64,000 bases of DNA. It comes from Desulfuromonadales bacterium. Lineage in GTDB: Bacteria > Desulfobacterota > Desulfuromonadia > Geobacterales > Pseudopelobacteraceae. Where the stretch lies: positions 1-64,000 of the forward strand of contig DUZS01000011.1 of assembly GCA_013349405.1 (NCBI GenBank), written 5' to 3'. A program made the translations under genes and the position numbers. Below the pieces are notes generated by a model that worked only from the letters and a program-made list of their open reading frames with translations, ran no database searches and was not told where the DNA came from. This document shows, one piece after another, positions 35,038 to 43,970 of the stretch; position 1 is the stretch's first letter, and each line of letters begins with the position of its first letter.

Positions 35038-35175
35038 AAATCCCCCCTAACCCCCCTTTAAAAAGTGGGGGACTGAAAGGCCTCCCCCTTTACAATGAGG
35101 GACTGAAAAACCTCCCCCTTTATAATGAGGGACTGAAAAACCTCCCCCTTTATAAAGGGGGATCGAGGGGGATTT
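35038..35175. repeat. Palindromic repeat block with three 30-bp units
   Basis: Three tandem 30-base units (starting 35071, 35101 and 35131; core GACTGAAAAACCTCCCCCTT) are bracketed by inverted ends. The left end is AAATCCCCCCTAACCCCCCT (35038-35057) and the right end GGGGGATCGAGGGGGATTT (35157-35175). It resembles a small non-coding intergenic repeat that has expanded internally. It could fold as a terminator for the regulator operon. Confidence 0.8.
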
Positions 35176-35205
35176 GCTTTTGATCTGCTGTCTCTCAATC
35201 CAAAG

Positions 35206-35246
35206 GGTCATAACCCTGGTTATTGGCTATAACCGAGGTTATAGCC
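35206..35246. promoter_or_regulatory. Tandem palindromes, candidate activator-binding sites
   Basis: Two inverted repeats lie side by side: ATAACC-CT-GGTTAT (35210-35223) and a perfect GGCTATAACC-GA-GGTTATAGCC (35225-35246). They lie about 145-185 bases upstream of the -24 box, the usual distance for NtrC/DctD-type activator sites. The response regulator at 33617-35035 is the obvious candidate to bind them. A further palindrome, AATTACATGTAATT, is at 35261-35274. Confidence 0.7.
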
Positions 35247-35389
35247 GTATAACATACTTAAATTACATGTAATTCCCTGTTTATCCCCTCGCCGCATCAC
35301 TCTCCCGGTTATACCTCTTGTATTGTTCCATACGCCGAAAATAACTAAATATATCATCTATAACAGCCACTTAAAAACGTATACACTTT

Positions 35390-35405
35390 TGGCACTCCTA
35401 TTGCT
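35390..35405 (+). promoter_or_regulatory. Sigma-54 promoter of dctA
   Basis: TGGCAC (35390-35395), a 5-base spacer and TTGCT (35401-35405) match the -24/-12 consensus (TGGCAC-N5-TTGCW) exactly. Transcription would start near 35417, about 47 bases before the dctA start codon. Confidence 0.9.
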
Positions 35406-35463
35406 CTTAGAACGGTACCAACGGAGAACCACACCAGTCTGCAGAGGAAAAAGGAGCCACATC

Positions 35464-36780
35464 ATGAACGGGAAAAAGTTTTACCAGCATCTGTACTTTC
35501 AGGTATTGACCGCCATCAGCATCGGCATCTGCGTCGGACACTTCTACCCTGAAACCGGGGCCGCCATGAAGCCGCTTGGTGACGGCTTTATCAAACTGAT
35601 CAAGATGATTATCGCCCCGGTCATTTTCTGTACGGTGGTAACCGGTATTGCCGGCATGGAAGACATGAAAAAGGTTGGCCGGGTCGGTGCCAAGGCGCTT
35701 CTCTATTTCGAGGTTGTTTCAACGCTGGCACTTGCCATCGGTCTGCTCGTCGTGTCGGTCATTCAGCCGGGTGTCGGCATGAACGCCGATGTCACAAAAC
35801 TCGACACCAAGGCGCTGACGGCTATAACATCGAAGGGTCAGGCGCACAGCACCGTTGACTTTCTGATCAATATCATCCCCAACACGGTCGTGGATGCCTT
35901 TGCCAAAGGAGATATCCTCCAGGTCCTGTTCTTTGCCCTTTTCTTCGGTTTTTCACTCTCCTTGCTCGGTCAGCGCGGCAAGGTGGTTTTCAACCTGATC
36001 GACGAGATTACCCATGTGCTCTTCGGCATCGTCAACGTCATCATGAAGGCTGCTCCGATCGGCGCCTTCGGTGCCATGGCCTTCACTATCGGCAAATTCG
36101 GTCTTGGCTCGCTGACAAAACTCGGCATGCTGATGGGGAGTTTTTACCTGACCTGCCTGCTGTTCATCTTTATTGTCCTCGGTTCGATTGCCAAGATGTG
36201 CGGTTTCAGCATCTTCAAATTCATCAAGTACATCAAGGAAGAGCTGCTGATTGTGCTGGGAACATCGTCTTCCGAATCAGTACTGCCGCGGATGATGGCA
36301 AAGCTGGAGAATCTCGGCTGCACCAAGTCGGTTGTCGGTCTCGTTATCCCGACCGGATACTCCTTCAATCTTGACGGAACCTCCATCTATCTGACCATGG
36401 CCGCCGTTTTCGTGGCTCAGGCGACCAACACGCCGCTGACATTGATGCAGACGCTGACGATTCTCGGCGTGCTGCTGCTCACTTCAAAAGGTGCCGCCGG
36501 CGTTACCGGCAGCGGCTTCATCACCCTGGCAGCGACTTTTGCCGCCATTCCAACCATTCCGGTTGCAGGGTTGGCGCTGATCCTCGGCATCGACCGCTTT
36601 ATGTCGGAAGCCCGTGCCCTTACCAACTTGATTGGCAACGGCGTGGCAACAGTGGTCGTATCCCGCTGGGAAAACGAACTGGATATGGAGAGGATGACAC
36701 GGATGCTTAACAATGACACCGATCTGGAAGCAGAAGAGCCGGAGCTGGCTATGGAAGGCGAACCGGCAGCAGCTGAATAA
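35464..36780 (+). CDS. dctA: C4-dicarboxylate:cation symporter (DctA, DAACS family)
   Basis: A 438-residue secondary transporter. ATG 35464 ([15 protein letters not shown]) has AAGGAG 7 bases upstream; an open frame 140 bases upstream overlaps the promoter and is not family sequence. Eight membrane segments plus two re-entrant loops. Markers: [20 protein letters not shown] (serine-rich loop), [18 protein letters not shown] and [13 protein letters not shown]. It imports succinate, fumarate or malate. Its sigma-54 promoter ties it to the upstream two-component system. Confidence 0.94.
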   Translation: MNGKKFYQHLYFQVLTAISIGICVGHFYPETGAAMKPLGDGFIKLIKMIIAPVIFCTVVTGIAGMEDMKKVGRVGAKALLYFEVVSTLALAIGLLVVSVIQPGVGMNADVTKLDTKALTAITSKGQAHSTVDFLINIIPNTVVDAFAKGDILQVLFFALFFGFSLSLLGQRGKVVFNLIDEITHVLFGIVNVIMKAAPIGAFGAMAFTIGKFGLGSLTKLGMLMGSFYLTCLLFIFIVLGSIAKMCGFSIFKFIKYIKEELLIVLGTSSSESVLPRMMAKLENLGCTKSVVGLVIPTGYSFNLDGTSIYLTMAAVFVAQATNTPLTLMQTLTILGVLLLTSKGAAGVTGSGFITLAATFAAIPTIPVAGLALILGIDRFMSEARALTNLIGNGVATVVVSRWENELDMERMTRMLNNDTDLEAEEPELAMEGEPAAAE

Positions 36781-36823
36781 ACGCAGAAAAAACGAATCCA
36801 AATAATGTCTACAGGAGAGAGTC

Positions 36824-37300
36824 ATGAAAAAAAATATTGTAATTGCCCTTATAACTATGCTGACAGGATTATTTGCCACTGCCGGGTTGGCGCTTGCTGC
36901 CGGTAAAGACGATGCCAAGTCCCTGGTAAAACATGCTGCTGCCTTTGTGAAATATCAGGGCAAAGGGAAAGCACTGGCCGAGATCAGCAAACCCAAAGGG
37001 CAATTTGATAAGGGTGAGCTGTATGTGTTCGCCTATGATCTTCAGGGAGTTATGGTTGCACACCCGAAAAATCCGACGCTAATCGGAAAAAACCTGATTG
37101 ATGTTCCTGACAACGACGGCAAACTGTTCCGCCGGGATATCGTTGAAAAGGCGAAATCAAAAGGTTCCGGCTGGGTCGATTATATGTACCTGAACCCGGA
37201 AACCAATGAGGTCGAGCACAAGACCACCTACCTGCAGAAGGTGGGTGACCTCATCATCTGCTGTGGAGCCTACAAGGAATACAGCCATGACGGCGATTAG
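36824..37300 (+). CDS. Secreted single-cache-domain protein
   Basis: A 158-residue protein with a signal peptide (about 1-26, ...GLALAAG). The rest is one cache-like sensor domain: FVKYQGKGKALAEISKPKGQ, LYVFAYDLQGVMVAHPKNP, GKNLIDVPDNDGK, GSGWVDYMYLNPETNEVEHK, with an end TYLQKVGDLIICCGAYKE. It is periplasmic and soluble. It lies 43 bases after dctA and may belong to the same operon; it could present ligand to a kinase or the transporter. That role is inferred. Confidence 0.85.
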   Translation: MKKNIVIALITMLTGLFATAGLALAAGKDDAKSLVKHAAAFVKYQGKGKALAEISKPKGQFDKGELYVFAYDLQGVMVAHPKNPTLIGKNLIDVPDNDGKLFRRDIVEKAKSKGSGWVDYMYLNPETNEVEHKTTYLQKVGDLIICCGAYKEYSHDGD

Positions 37301-37330
37301 GCACAAATACCGGAGATGTGGAGAAAGTTG

Positions 37331-37522
37331 ATGGCAAACAGACATAAGGATAATCCGCGTTACAATGTGGTATCGCTGCGGATCACCGATGCAGAAAAAG
37401 CGGTACTCGATGAAGTAATGCAGCGCACCCGGAAAAGTCTGTCAATGGTGATGCGGGAAGCGATTCTGCTCTACTCGCACGAAACGGCACTTTTCCCTGT
37501 CACGACAGAGCATTCAGTCTGA
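37331..37522 (+). CDS. Small ribbon-helix-helix-like protein
   Basis: A 63-residue protein (MANRHKDNPRYNVVSLRITD ...). ATG 37331 has TGGAGA about 7 bases upstream. The layout is a short strand (YNVVSLRIT), then two helices (AEKAVLDEVMQRTRKSLSMV, REAILLYSHE), as in CopG-type ribbon-helix-helix DNA-binding proteins. No partner toxin is next to it. It is likely a small regulator. Confidence 0.6.
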   Translation: MANRHKDNPRYNVVSLRITDAEKAVLDEVMQRTRKSLSMVMREAILLYSHETALFPVTTEHSV

Positions 37523-37566
37523 AACAAACATGATGCCGCAGGTGATCTCTGTGACGTCCTGACCGG

Positions 37567-38808
37567 TTACTGCAACAGATGCACAAACAGGCCGCTGCGC
37601 AGCTTGGGTTCGAACCAGGTTGATTTTGGCGGCATAATCTGGCCCTGATCAGCCAGTTCGATCAATTCAGCGATGGATGTGGGGTGTAGAGCAAATGACA
37701 CGGCGTATTCGCCGGAATCAACCAGTCGCTCCAGCTCGTCGTTACCGCGAATGCCTCCGACAAAGTGTATGCGCTGATCGGTACGCGGGTTGCCGATGCC
37801 GAGCAGAGGCGACAGCAGATTGTTCTGAAGGATAGAGACATCCAGCCGCTCAACAGTATCCTGCTCGTTGATGATAGACTCGAGCGATTCCAGAAGATAC
37901 CAGCTGTTATCAAGATACATGCCGAACTCGTGGCGGTCACCCGGAACCACCGGAACAGGTGACGAGGTGATTGTAAAACATGTGCTTACCTGCTTCATAA
38001 ACTCCGACAGGCTGTGGCCGTTCAGATCTTTGACCGCCCGGTTATACGGCATGATATTGAGCTGAGTCTCTGGAAATATGACCGTCAGGAAGAAATTATA
38101 TTCCTCACGGCCGCTATGGCCGGAATTTTTTGCGCGCCGCAGGTCACGGACACGACTGGCGGCGGCACTGCGGTGGTGCCCATCGGCAACATAGAGGTTC
38201 GGAATTGCGGCAAACAGCATGACCAGTCGTTCAATCAGAATGTGATCGCTGATGATCCAGGCGGTATGAATGACACCATCATCTGAGACAAAATCATATT
38301 CCGCTTCGCCGCAGGTAACCCCTTCAATAATACTTTCAACTGCTGCACAGGTTCGGGAGAGGTAGAATACCGGTTCGTCATTGGCATCGAGATAATCGAT
38401 GTGTTTAACACGATCTTCTTCCTTATCAGCCCGCGTAAGTTCATGTTTCTTGATAACCCCGGCCTGATAGTCATCAACGCTGGTACAGACGACAAGACCG
38501 GTCTGACTGACAGATCCCATCTGCTGGCGATACACGTAGAAACAGTCGTGGCCATCCTGAGTCAATACTCCCCGTTGGATAAAATCATCCAGGTTAACCT
38601 TTCCGCGTACATATACGGACTCGTCATGAGGATCTATTGAGGGCGGAAGGTCAATTTCCGGCCGGGAAATATGCAGGAAACTGTCAGAATTGCCGGCGGC
38701 CATAGCACACGCTTCAGCAACATTCATCACATCGTAGGGAAGTGCAGACACTTTCTCCGCCAGCACTCTGGTTGGGCGCACAGCCCGAAATGGTTTAATA
38801 ACAGCCAT
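37567..38808 (-). CDS. DUF1015 family protein
   Basis: A 413-residue protein of the conserved DUF1015 family. Markers: IKPFRAVRPTRVLAEKVSAL, PYDVMNVAEA, and LYVADGHHRSAAASRVR, a histidine-rich motif at about 213-230. It is cytoplasmic. The biochemical function is not established; family members lie beside amino acid and glycine metabolism genes in some anaerobes. The start has GGAGAA at 7 bases. It stands between the ribbon-helix-helix gene and the NlpC/P60 gene. Confidence 0.9.
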   Translation of the reverse strand: MAVIKPFRAVRPTRVLAEKVSALPYDVMNVAEACAMAAGNSDSFLHISRPEIDLPPSIDPHDESVYVRGKVNLDDFIQRGVLTQDGHDCFYVYRQQMGSVSQTGLVVCTSVDDYQAGVIKKHELTRADKEEDRVKHIDYLDANDEPVFYLSRTCAAVESIIEGVTCGEAEYDFVSDDGVIHTAWIISDHILIERLVMLFAAIPNLYVADGHHRSAAASRVRDLRRAKNSGHSGREEYNFFLTVIFPETQLNIMPYNRAVKDLNGHSLSEFMKQVSTCFTITSSPVPVVPGDRHEFGMYLDNSWYLLESLESIINEQDTVERLDVSILQNNLLSPLLGIGNPRTDQRIHFVGGIRGNDELERLVDSGEYAVSFALHPTSIAELIELADQGQIMPPKSTWFEPKLRSGLFVHLLQ

Positions 38809-38836
38809 GATCTATTCTCCGCAACGTGCTAAAATA

Positions 38837-39670
38837 TTAAAAATATCTGCGTGCGCCAACAAAACGCTTTTCAAAATAACTTTCATTGACTTCCGAGGCT
38901 CTGATTTCTTCGCCCCGGCGCGGGGCGTGCACGAACTTACCATTCCCGACATAAATTCCGACATGATTGATAGTATCGGCAGATGCTCCGAAAAAAACGA
39001 GATCACCATCTTTCAGATCATCTTTTGTCACCAGGTCACCGGCAGTAAACTGTTCGCGGGAGGTCCGGGGAATACTGAGACCGCAGAGGTTATACACCGC
39101 CCGGACAAAACCGCTGCAATCCATGCCATCAACCACATTATCGCCCCCCCACTTGTAGGGAATACCAACGAAACGCTCGGCGGTCCGGGCGGCTATTGCC
39201 CCCATTTCCCTGGTCTCCCGTGCAGGTTTTGGCGCAGGTTTTTCTTTTTCAGGCGGTTCCGTTGGCACAACAGGTTGAAGAGGGCCACTCGGTTTACGAA
39301 TTTCATCCGGCGGGGACTTCTGCCATCCCGGTCCCTTGGCTTGACTAAAGACGACTTCGTGTGGGGGAGCAATGTAATAGCTGTCAATCATCCGCTCAGC
39401 CACAAGTCGCTTAGCCACGGCACGAGCCTTTTCCTTACTTGGAAAATCGCCAAAACGCACGGCATAGAGGCCATTGTCCTTGCGGAAATAGAAGGCTTCG
39501 ATCCCCTTTTCCTGAAGCTTGGCGGTGAAACGTTCGGCGTTTTTTACATCGGCAAACGCACCCATCTGAATGGCATGGCCAAGTCGACTGATACCGGTCG
39601 CCTTTGCCGCATGAACAGTCAGAGTGGAAGTAACTATCAGTACGACTATAAGATATGCACGAAAAATCAT
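38837..39670 (-). CDS. SPOR plus NlpC/P60 cell-wall hydrolase
   Basis: A 277-residue secreted protein: signal peptide (about 1-22), SPOR-like domain (about 30-105, HAIQMGAFADVKNAERFTAK), a Pro/Lys linker (about 112-150) and a C-terminal NlpC/P60 peptidase. The catalytic cysteine is in GMDCSGFVRAVYNL and the histidine in TINHVGIYVGNGKFVHAP. NlpC/P60 enzymes cut peptidoglycan stem peptides. The SPOR part should target it to the septum. It ends 28 bases upstream of DUF1015. Confidence 0.93.
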   Translation of the reverse strand: MIFRAYLIVVLIVTSTLTVHAAKATGISRLGHAIQMGAFADVKNAERFTAKLQEKGIEAFYFRKDNGLYAVRFGDFPSKEKARAVAKRLVAERMIDSYYIAPPHEVVFSQAKGPGWQKSPPDEIRKPSGPLQPVVPTEPPEKEKPAPKPARETREMGAIAARTAERFVGIPYKWGGDNVVDGMDCSGFVRAVYNLCGLSIPRTSREQFTAGDLVTKDDLKDGDLVFFGASADTINHVGIYVGNGKFVHAPRRGEEIRASEVNESYFEKRFVGARRYF

Positions 39671-39693
39671 GGGGCGCCATTTTTATCGAACAG

Positions 39694-39747
39694 AGTGGTA
39701 AAGCAATAAAGGGCGATAGTAGCCGCAATTGGCGCAGTGGTAAAGCA
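39694..39747. repeat. 12-bp direct repeat upstream of the NlpC/P60 gene
   Basis: AGTGGTAAAGCA occurs at 39694-39705 and again at 39736-39747, 42 bases apart. The pair lies between the hydrolase start (39670) and the tRNA-Thr promoter region (TTGACA at 39777). It may be an operator or a small duplication. Confidence 0.4.
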
Positions 39748-39849
39748 GAAATTTACCTCACAGGCGCCTTATGCCATTGACAGAGGGCATGCTTTTGCGG
39801 TAGTTTCACTCCGTTCAAAGGCTGAGAGGTCCCCCTGAATATGAATAGT

Positions 39850-39925
39850 GCCATTTTAGCTCAGTTGGTAGAGCACATCACTCGTAATGATGAGGTCGTC
39901 GGTTCGATTCCGACAAATGGCTCCA
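39850..39925 (+). tRNA. tRNA-Thr (CGT)
   Basis: A 76-base tRNA with encoded CCA. The acceptor stem is GCCATTT/AAATGGC. The D-arm is AGCTCAGTTGGTAGAGC, the anticodon CGT (39883-39885), and the T-arm GGTTCGATTCC. Threonine identity follows from the anticodon. A candidate -35 box (TTGACA, 39777-39782) lies upstream with only a weak -10. Confidence 0.97.
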
Positions 39926-39932
39926 GAAAACA

Positions 39933-39965
39933 AAGGACTTAGGCAATTAGCCCAAGTCCTTTTTC
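39933..39965 (+). terminator. Terminator after tRNA-Thr
   Basis: AAGGACTT (39933-39940), a 13-base loop and AAGTCCTTTTTC give an 8-pair stem followed by a T-run. It ends tRNA-Thr transcription. Confidence 0.85.
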
Positions 39966-40085
39966 TTCAAATTGTGCTTTTTTGTGATTGTTTCGTCACT
40001 GCAGGTAACTCCGATTCAATACGTCTTTCCCGGAACAAAGCAGCCACATTTGAGCGGGGATAAATTTAATTAAGGTTGTGTTATT

Positions 40086-41387
40086 ATGTACTTCAATGAG
40101 GAATTTGAAACTCTGCCGCGGCCTGCGCTGGAAGCACTGCAGCTGAAACGGCTTCAGGCGGTTCTCGAGCGGGTGTATGCACATGTTCCCTTTTACCGGG
40201 ATACTTTCAACGCAGCAGGCATCAAGCCGGGAGATGTGAAGTCTCTGGGCGACCTGGAGCGCCTGCCGTTCACCACCAAGCAGAACATGCGTGATTCCTA
40301 TCCGTACGGTCTCTTTGCGGTGCCGATGGAGGAGATAGTCCGCATTCACGCGTCAAGCGGCACCACGGGAAAACCGACCGTTGTCGGCTATACCCGCAAG
40401 GATATCGATGTCTGGTCCGAATTGATGGCCCGCTCATTTGTATCTGCCGGAGCAGGTAAAGGCGATATCATTCACAATGCCTACGGATACGGATTGTTCA
40501 CCGGAGGTCTTGGGGCGCATTACGGTGCAGAACGGCTGGGTGCATCGGTCATTCCGATATCAGGGGGCAATACCAAACGCCAGCTTATGATCATGCAGGA
40601 CTTCGGTTCTTCTGTGCTTACCTGCACCCCCTCCTATGCTCTTTTCATGGCCGAAGAAGCCAGAGCCGAAGGGATAAATTTCAAAGATCTCCGCCTGAAG
40701 GTCGGTATCTTCGGTGCCGAACCATGGTCTGAAGCCATGCGCGACGAAATCGAGGCGAAACTTAATCTTGATGCTATCGATATTTACGGCCTGTCCGAAA
40801 TTATGGGCCCCGGTGTCGCTATTGAATGTATCGAGGCAAAGCGCGGGCTTCATATATGGGAAGACCATTTCATCCCGGAGATCATAGACCCTGACAGCGG
40901 TCAACGCGTTGCAGAGGGTGAACGTGGTGAACTGGTCATTACAACCATCACAAAACAGGGGATCCCCCTGATCCGCTATCGCACCCGGGATATCACCAGC
41001 ATCATCTATGAACCATGCATCTGTGGCCGCACGCACGCCCGCATCACCCGCATGAGCGGCCGTTCCGACGACATGCTCATTATCCGCGGCGTTAACGTGT
41101 TCCCTTCCCAGATCGAATCGATCCTGATCGGCATAGAAGGTGTTGAACCGCACTACCTGCTTGTTGTTGATCGTGTGGAAAATCTTGATACTCTGGAAGT
41201 GCATGTTGAGGTTGATGAGCGTATTTTTTCTGATGAGATCAAGATTCTGCAGCGGCTTGCCAAGCGGATTGAGAAGGAGATCAAGGATAAACTCGGCATC
41301 ACCTGCACTGCCAGACTCGTGGAGCCTCGGAGCATTCAACGGAGCGAGGGCAAGGCCACAAGGGTTATTGACAAGCGTAAACTGTAA
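40086..41387 (+). CDS. paaK: Phenylacetate-CoA ligase family enzyme
   Basis: A 433-residue adenylate-forming enzyme. The ATP motif is [16 protein letters not shown] (about 90-105). Later motifs: [24 protein letters not shown], and [20 protein letters not shown]. It makes an aryl-adenylate and then the CoA thioester. The context (ACT protein, then branched-chain-type ABC transporter) is that of many anaerobes, where the true substrate may be another aromatic or amino-acid-derived acid. It is the first gene of the block. Confidence 0.92.
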   Translation: MYFNEEFETLPRPALEALQLKRLQAVLERVYAHVPFYRDTFNAAGIKPGDVKSLGDLERLPFTTKQNMRDSYPYGLFAVPMEEIVRIHASSGTTGKPTVVGYTRKDIDVWSELMARSFVSAGAGKGDIIHNAYGYGLFTGGLGAHYGAERLGASVIPISGGNTKRQLMIMQDFGSSVLTCTPSYALFMAEEARAEGINFKDLRLKVGIFGAEPWSEAMRDEIEAKLNLDAIDIYGLSEIMGPGVAIECIEAKRGLHIWEDHFIPEIIDPDSGQRVAEGERGELVITTITKQGIPLIRYRTRDITSIIYEPCICGRTHARITRMSGRSDDMLIIRGVNVFPSQIESILIGIEGVEPHYLLVVDRVENLDTLEVHVEVDERIFSDEIKILQRLAKRIEKEIKDKLGITCTARLVEPRSIQRSEGKATRVIDKRKL

Positions 41388-41416
41388 CTGCCGCGTGCGG
41401 ATAAGGGAGTTAGCTC

Positions 41417-41848
41417 ATGAAAGTCGAACAGATCTCCATTTTTATTGAAAACAAGTCAGGGCGGTTGGCAGAGATCTCCCGGATTCTTGGCGAAAGCGGC
41501 ATAAATATTCGGGCACTGTCGCTGGCAGATACCTCGGATTTTGGTATCCTGCGCCTGATCGTCAACGATGTTGAAAAAGCAAAGTCGGTGTTGAAAGAGT
41601 GCGGCTTTACCGTCAACAAAACCGAGGTGGTAGCTGTCGAAGTGCCGGACCGGCCCGGCGGGCTGTCGCACATTCTGAACGTTCTCGATTCTGAACAGAT
41701 TAATGTCGAATATATGTACGCTTTTGGTGAACGATGTGGCGGCAACGCCGTGATCGTTTTCCGTTTTGATGATACCGATAAAGCCATCGAGACGCTCACC
41801 GGCAGCGGTGTCCACATTCTTGATGGTGAACGTCTGTACAGTATGTAG
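41417..41848 (+). CDS. Tandem ACT-domain protein
   Basis: A 143-residue protein made of two ACT domains. The first begins [20 protein letters not shown] (3-22); the second begins [20 protein letters not shown] (74-93). ACT domains bind small ligands, usually amino acids. This protein always appears next to paaK and liv genes in related bacteria and probably senses an amino acid or acid. It has AGGGAG before the start and lies 29 bases after paaK. Confidence 0.88.
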   Translation: MKVEQISIFIENKSGRLAEISRILGESGINIRALSLADTSDFGILRLIVNDVEKAKSVLKECGFTVNKTEVVAVEVPDRPGGLSHILNVLDSEQINVEYMYAFGERCGGNAVIVFRFDDTDKAIETLTGSGVHILDGERLYSM

Positions 41849-41876
41849 AAAACTATTTCCTGGGAGGCTGTTTAGT

Positions 41877-43021
41877 ATGATGAAACGATTCGTTGTAGCG
41901 TGCTGTCTGTTGTGTATCTCTCTCCTGTCCGCCCCGGCATCCTTTGCTGCAGCCGGTGCCATCAAAATCGGCGGGCTGTTTGCCGTTACCGGTCCGGCGG
42001 CATTTCTTGGCGAGCCGGAGCGCAACAGCGCTAAAATGGTAGTCGAGGAGATTAACGCTGCCGGCGGCATAAAAGGGCGCAAGATTGAACTGGTAATTTA
42101 CGATACTGCCGGTGACGCCACCAAGGCGGTGCAACTGGCCACCAAGCTGATCAAGGACGACAAGGTCGTCGCGATCATCGGCCCCAGCACCACCGGCGAA
42201 TCCATGGCTGTTATACCGGTTGCCGAAAAAGAGCAGATACCGCTGATTTCCTGTGCGGCCGGGATAAAAATCACCGATCCGCCAAAAAAATGGATCTTCA
42301 AGACTGCCCAGAATGATACCCTGCGGTTGGCAGAATCTATGAACAGCTTCAGAAACAGAAACTTGCCAGGGTCTCAATCCTGACCGTATCTGACGGATTC
42401 GGCTCATCAGGGCGCGAACAGCTGAAAGCCCAGGCCGCCAGGTTCGGCATTGCCATTGTCTCCGATGATACCTACGGCCCCAAGGATACCGACATGACAG
42501 CGCAGCTTACCAAAATTCGCGGTATAAAACCGGACGCTATCATCTGCTGGGGTACCAATCCGGGACCGGCAGTCATCGCCAAAAATGCGAAACAGCTCGG
42601 CCTGAAAATTCCGCTCTACATGAGCCATGGCGTCTCATCGAAAAAGTTTATCGAACTTGCCGGAGACGCTGCTGAAGGGATCAGGCTGCCGTCGGGAAAA
42701 GTACTGGTTGCCGATGTGCTGCCGGCTTCAGACCCGCAGAAGAAAGCGTTGATGGCATTTGTCAAGGATTACCAGAACCATTACAAGGCGGAAGGCGATC
42801 ACTTTGGCGGCCATGCCTGGGATGCCGTTATGCTGCTCAAAGGCGCTTTTGAAAACGGTGCGGACACGCCTGCTGCCATCCGTGATCAACTGGAGAAGAC
42901 CAAACAGTTCCACGGCATCGGCGGCACGTTTACCTATTCTTCACAGGATCATGCCGGACTGGGCAAGGAGGCTTTTGTGCTGGTTGAAGTAAAAGACAAG
43001 GATTGGGTCATTGTAAAATAG
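41877..43021 (+). pseudogene. livK: Branched-chain amino acid-type binding protein, frameshifted
   Basis: A periplasmic binding protein of the LivK type, broken by a one-base loss. From ATG 41877 (GGGAGG upstream) the frame gives a signal peptide and AAGAIKIGGLFAVTGPAAFL up to KTAQNDTL near 42322, then falls out of frame. The next frame continues as VGRIYEQLQKQKLARVSILT through TKIRGIKPDAIICWGTNPGP to a stop at 43021. If one base is restored near 42321-42325 (CTGCGG for CTGGCGG), the protein is about 381 residues, the normal length. It may be a sequencing error or a true mutation. Confidence 0.85.
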
Positions 43022-43045
43022 CCATCGGATAGTTGAATTTTCTGT

Positions 43046-43075
43046 GGGGGCGGGCTGCTGTTCGCCCCCGCTTTT
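43046..43075 (+). terminator. Intra-operon hairpin after livK
   Basis: GGGGGCG (43046-43052), a 10-base loop and CGCCCCC (43063-43069) are followed by GCTTTT. It is placed between livK and livH and probably reduces read-through, keeping binding-protein mRNA in excess over permease mRNA. Confidence 0.65.
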
Positions 43076-43085
43076 ATGAGGTATA

Positions 43086-43967
43086 ATGCAGTTCGATCAA
43101 CTTCTCCAGTATCTCCTTTCCGGCCTGTCGACCGGCGCCATCTATGCGCTGATCGGCATCGGGTTTTCAATCATCTATAATGCCACCGGAATCATAAACT
43201 TTGCCCAGGGTGAGTTTGTCATGCTGGGCGGCATGGTGACGCTCCTGTTTCTGGAAACCGGCAAACTCCCCCTGTGGGCGGCCATCCCCTGTGCCGTCGC
43301 CGTCTCCACCGCATCAGGCATGCTGTTTGAACGGTTGGCGATCCGCCCGCTGCGCCAGCCGACCCCTATCAATCTGGTCATCATTACCATCGGCGGCAGC
43401 ATCCTTATCCGCGGTCTTGCCATGCTGCTGTGGGGCAAGGATACCCACGCCATCCCGCCGTTTTCCGGAGAAGAGCCGCTTGCCGTCGGCGGTGCTACGA
43501 TCCTGCCCCAGCACCTCTGGATCCTGGGAGTTACCCTGCTGATCATTGCGGCCAACAAATACTATTTCTATCACACCATCAGCGGCAAGGCGATGCGGGC
43601 ATGCGCCTACAACCGTCGTGCCGCAGGCCTCGTGGGGATCGATGTCCGCCGCATGGTGCTGTTCTCGTTTATCATCAGCTCCGCAATGGGTTCGGTGGCC
43701 GGCATCATCGTCGCCCCCTTGACCATGACCGCTTATGATGTCGGTATCATGCTCGGATTGAAGGGGTTCTGTGCCGCCATCATCGGCGGTATGAGCAGCG
43801 GCGGGGCTACCGTGGTCGGCGGTCTGGTTCTGGGGATCCTCGAATCTCTGGGAGCCGGCTTGATTTCATCAGGCTACAAGGATGCCATCGCCTTTATCAT
43901 TCTGCTTCTGCTCCTCTTTATCCGCCCACAGGGGCTTTTCGGCAAAGCCCAGAGCGAGAGGGTCTAG
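43086..43967 (+). CDS. livH: Branched-chain amino acid-type ABC permease LivH
   Basis: A 293-residue membrane protein with about eight hydrophobic segments. Markers: LLSGLSTGAIYALIGIGFSI, NFAQGEFVMLGGM, MRACAYNRRAAGLVGIDVRR (the ATPase-contact loop region), and GLKGFCAAIIGGMSSGGATV. It pairs with LivM to form the channel. It starts 64 bases after the livK stop and ends 3 bases before livM. Confidence 0.93.
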   Translation: MQFDQLLQYLLSGLSTGAIYALIGIGFSIIYNATGIINFAQGEFVMLGGMVTLLFLETGKLPLWAAIPCAVAVSTASGMLFERLAIRPLRQPTPINLVIITIGGSILIRGLAMLLWGKDTHAIPPFSGEEPLAVGGATILPQHLWILGVTLLIIAANKYYFYHTISGKAMRACAYNRRAAGLVGIDVRRMVLFSFIISSAMGSVAGIIVAPLTMTAYDVGIMLGLKGFCAAIIGGMSSGGATVVGGLVLGILESLGAGLISSGYKDAIAFIILLLLLFIRPQGLFGKAQSERV

Positions 43968-43970
43968 CAG

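Noticed and set aside
35071-35160. CRISPR-like array of three 30-base units
   Set aside because: The units are tandem with no spacers between them, in an intergenic repeat with inverted ends.
38807-39709. Plus-strand open frame of 300 codons
   Set aside because: It is antisense to the NlpC/P60 hydrolase gene and has no family features.
40560-41339. Minus-strand open frame of 259 codons
   Set aside because: It is antisense to paaK and shows no recognisable domain.
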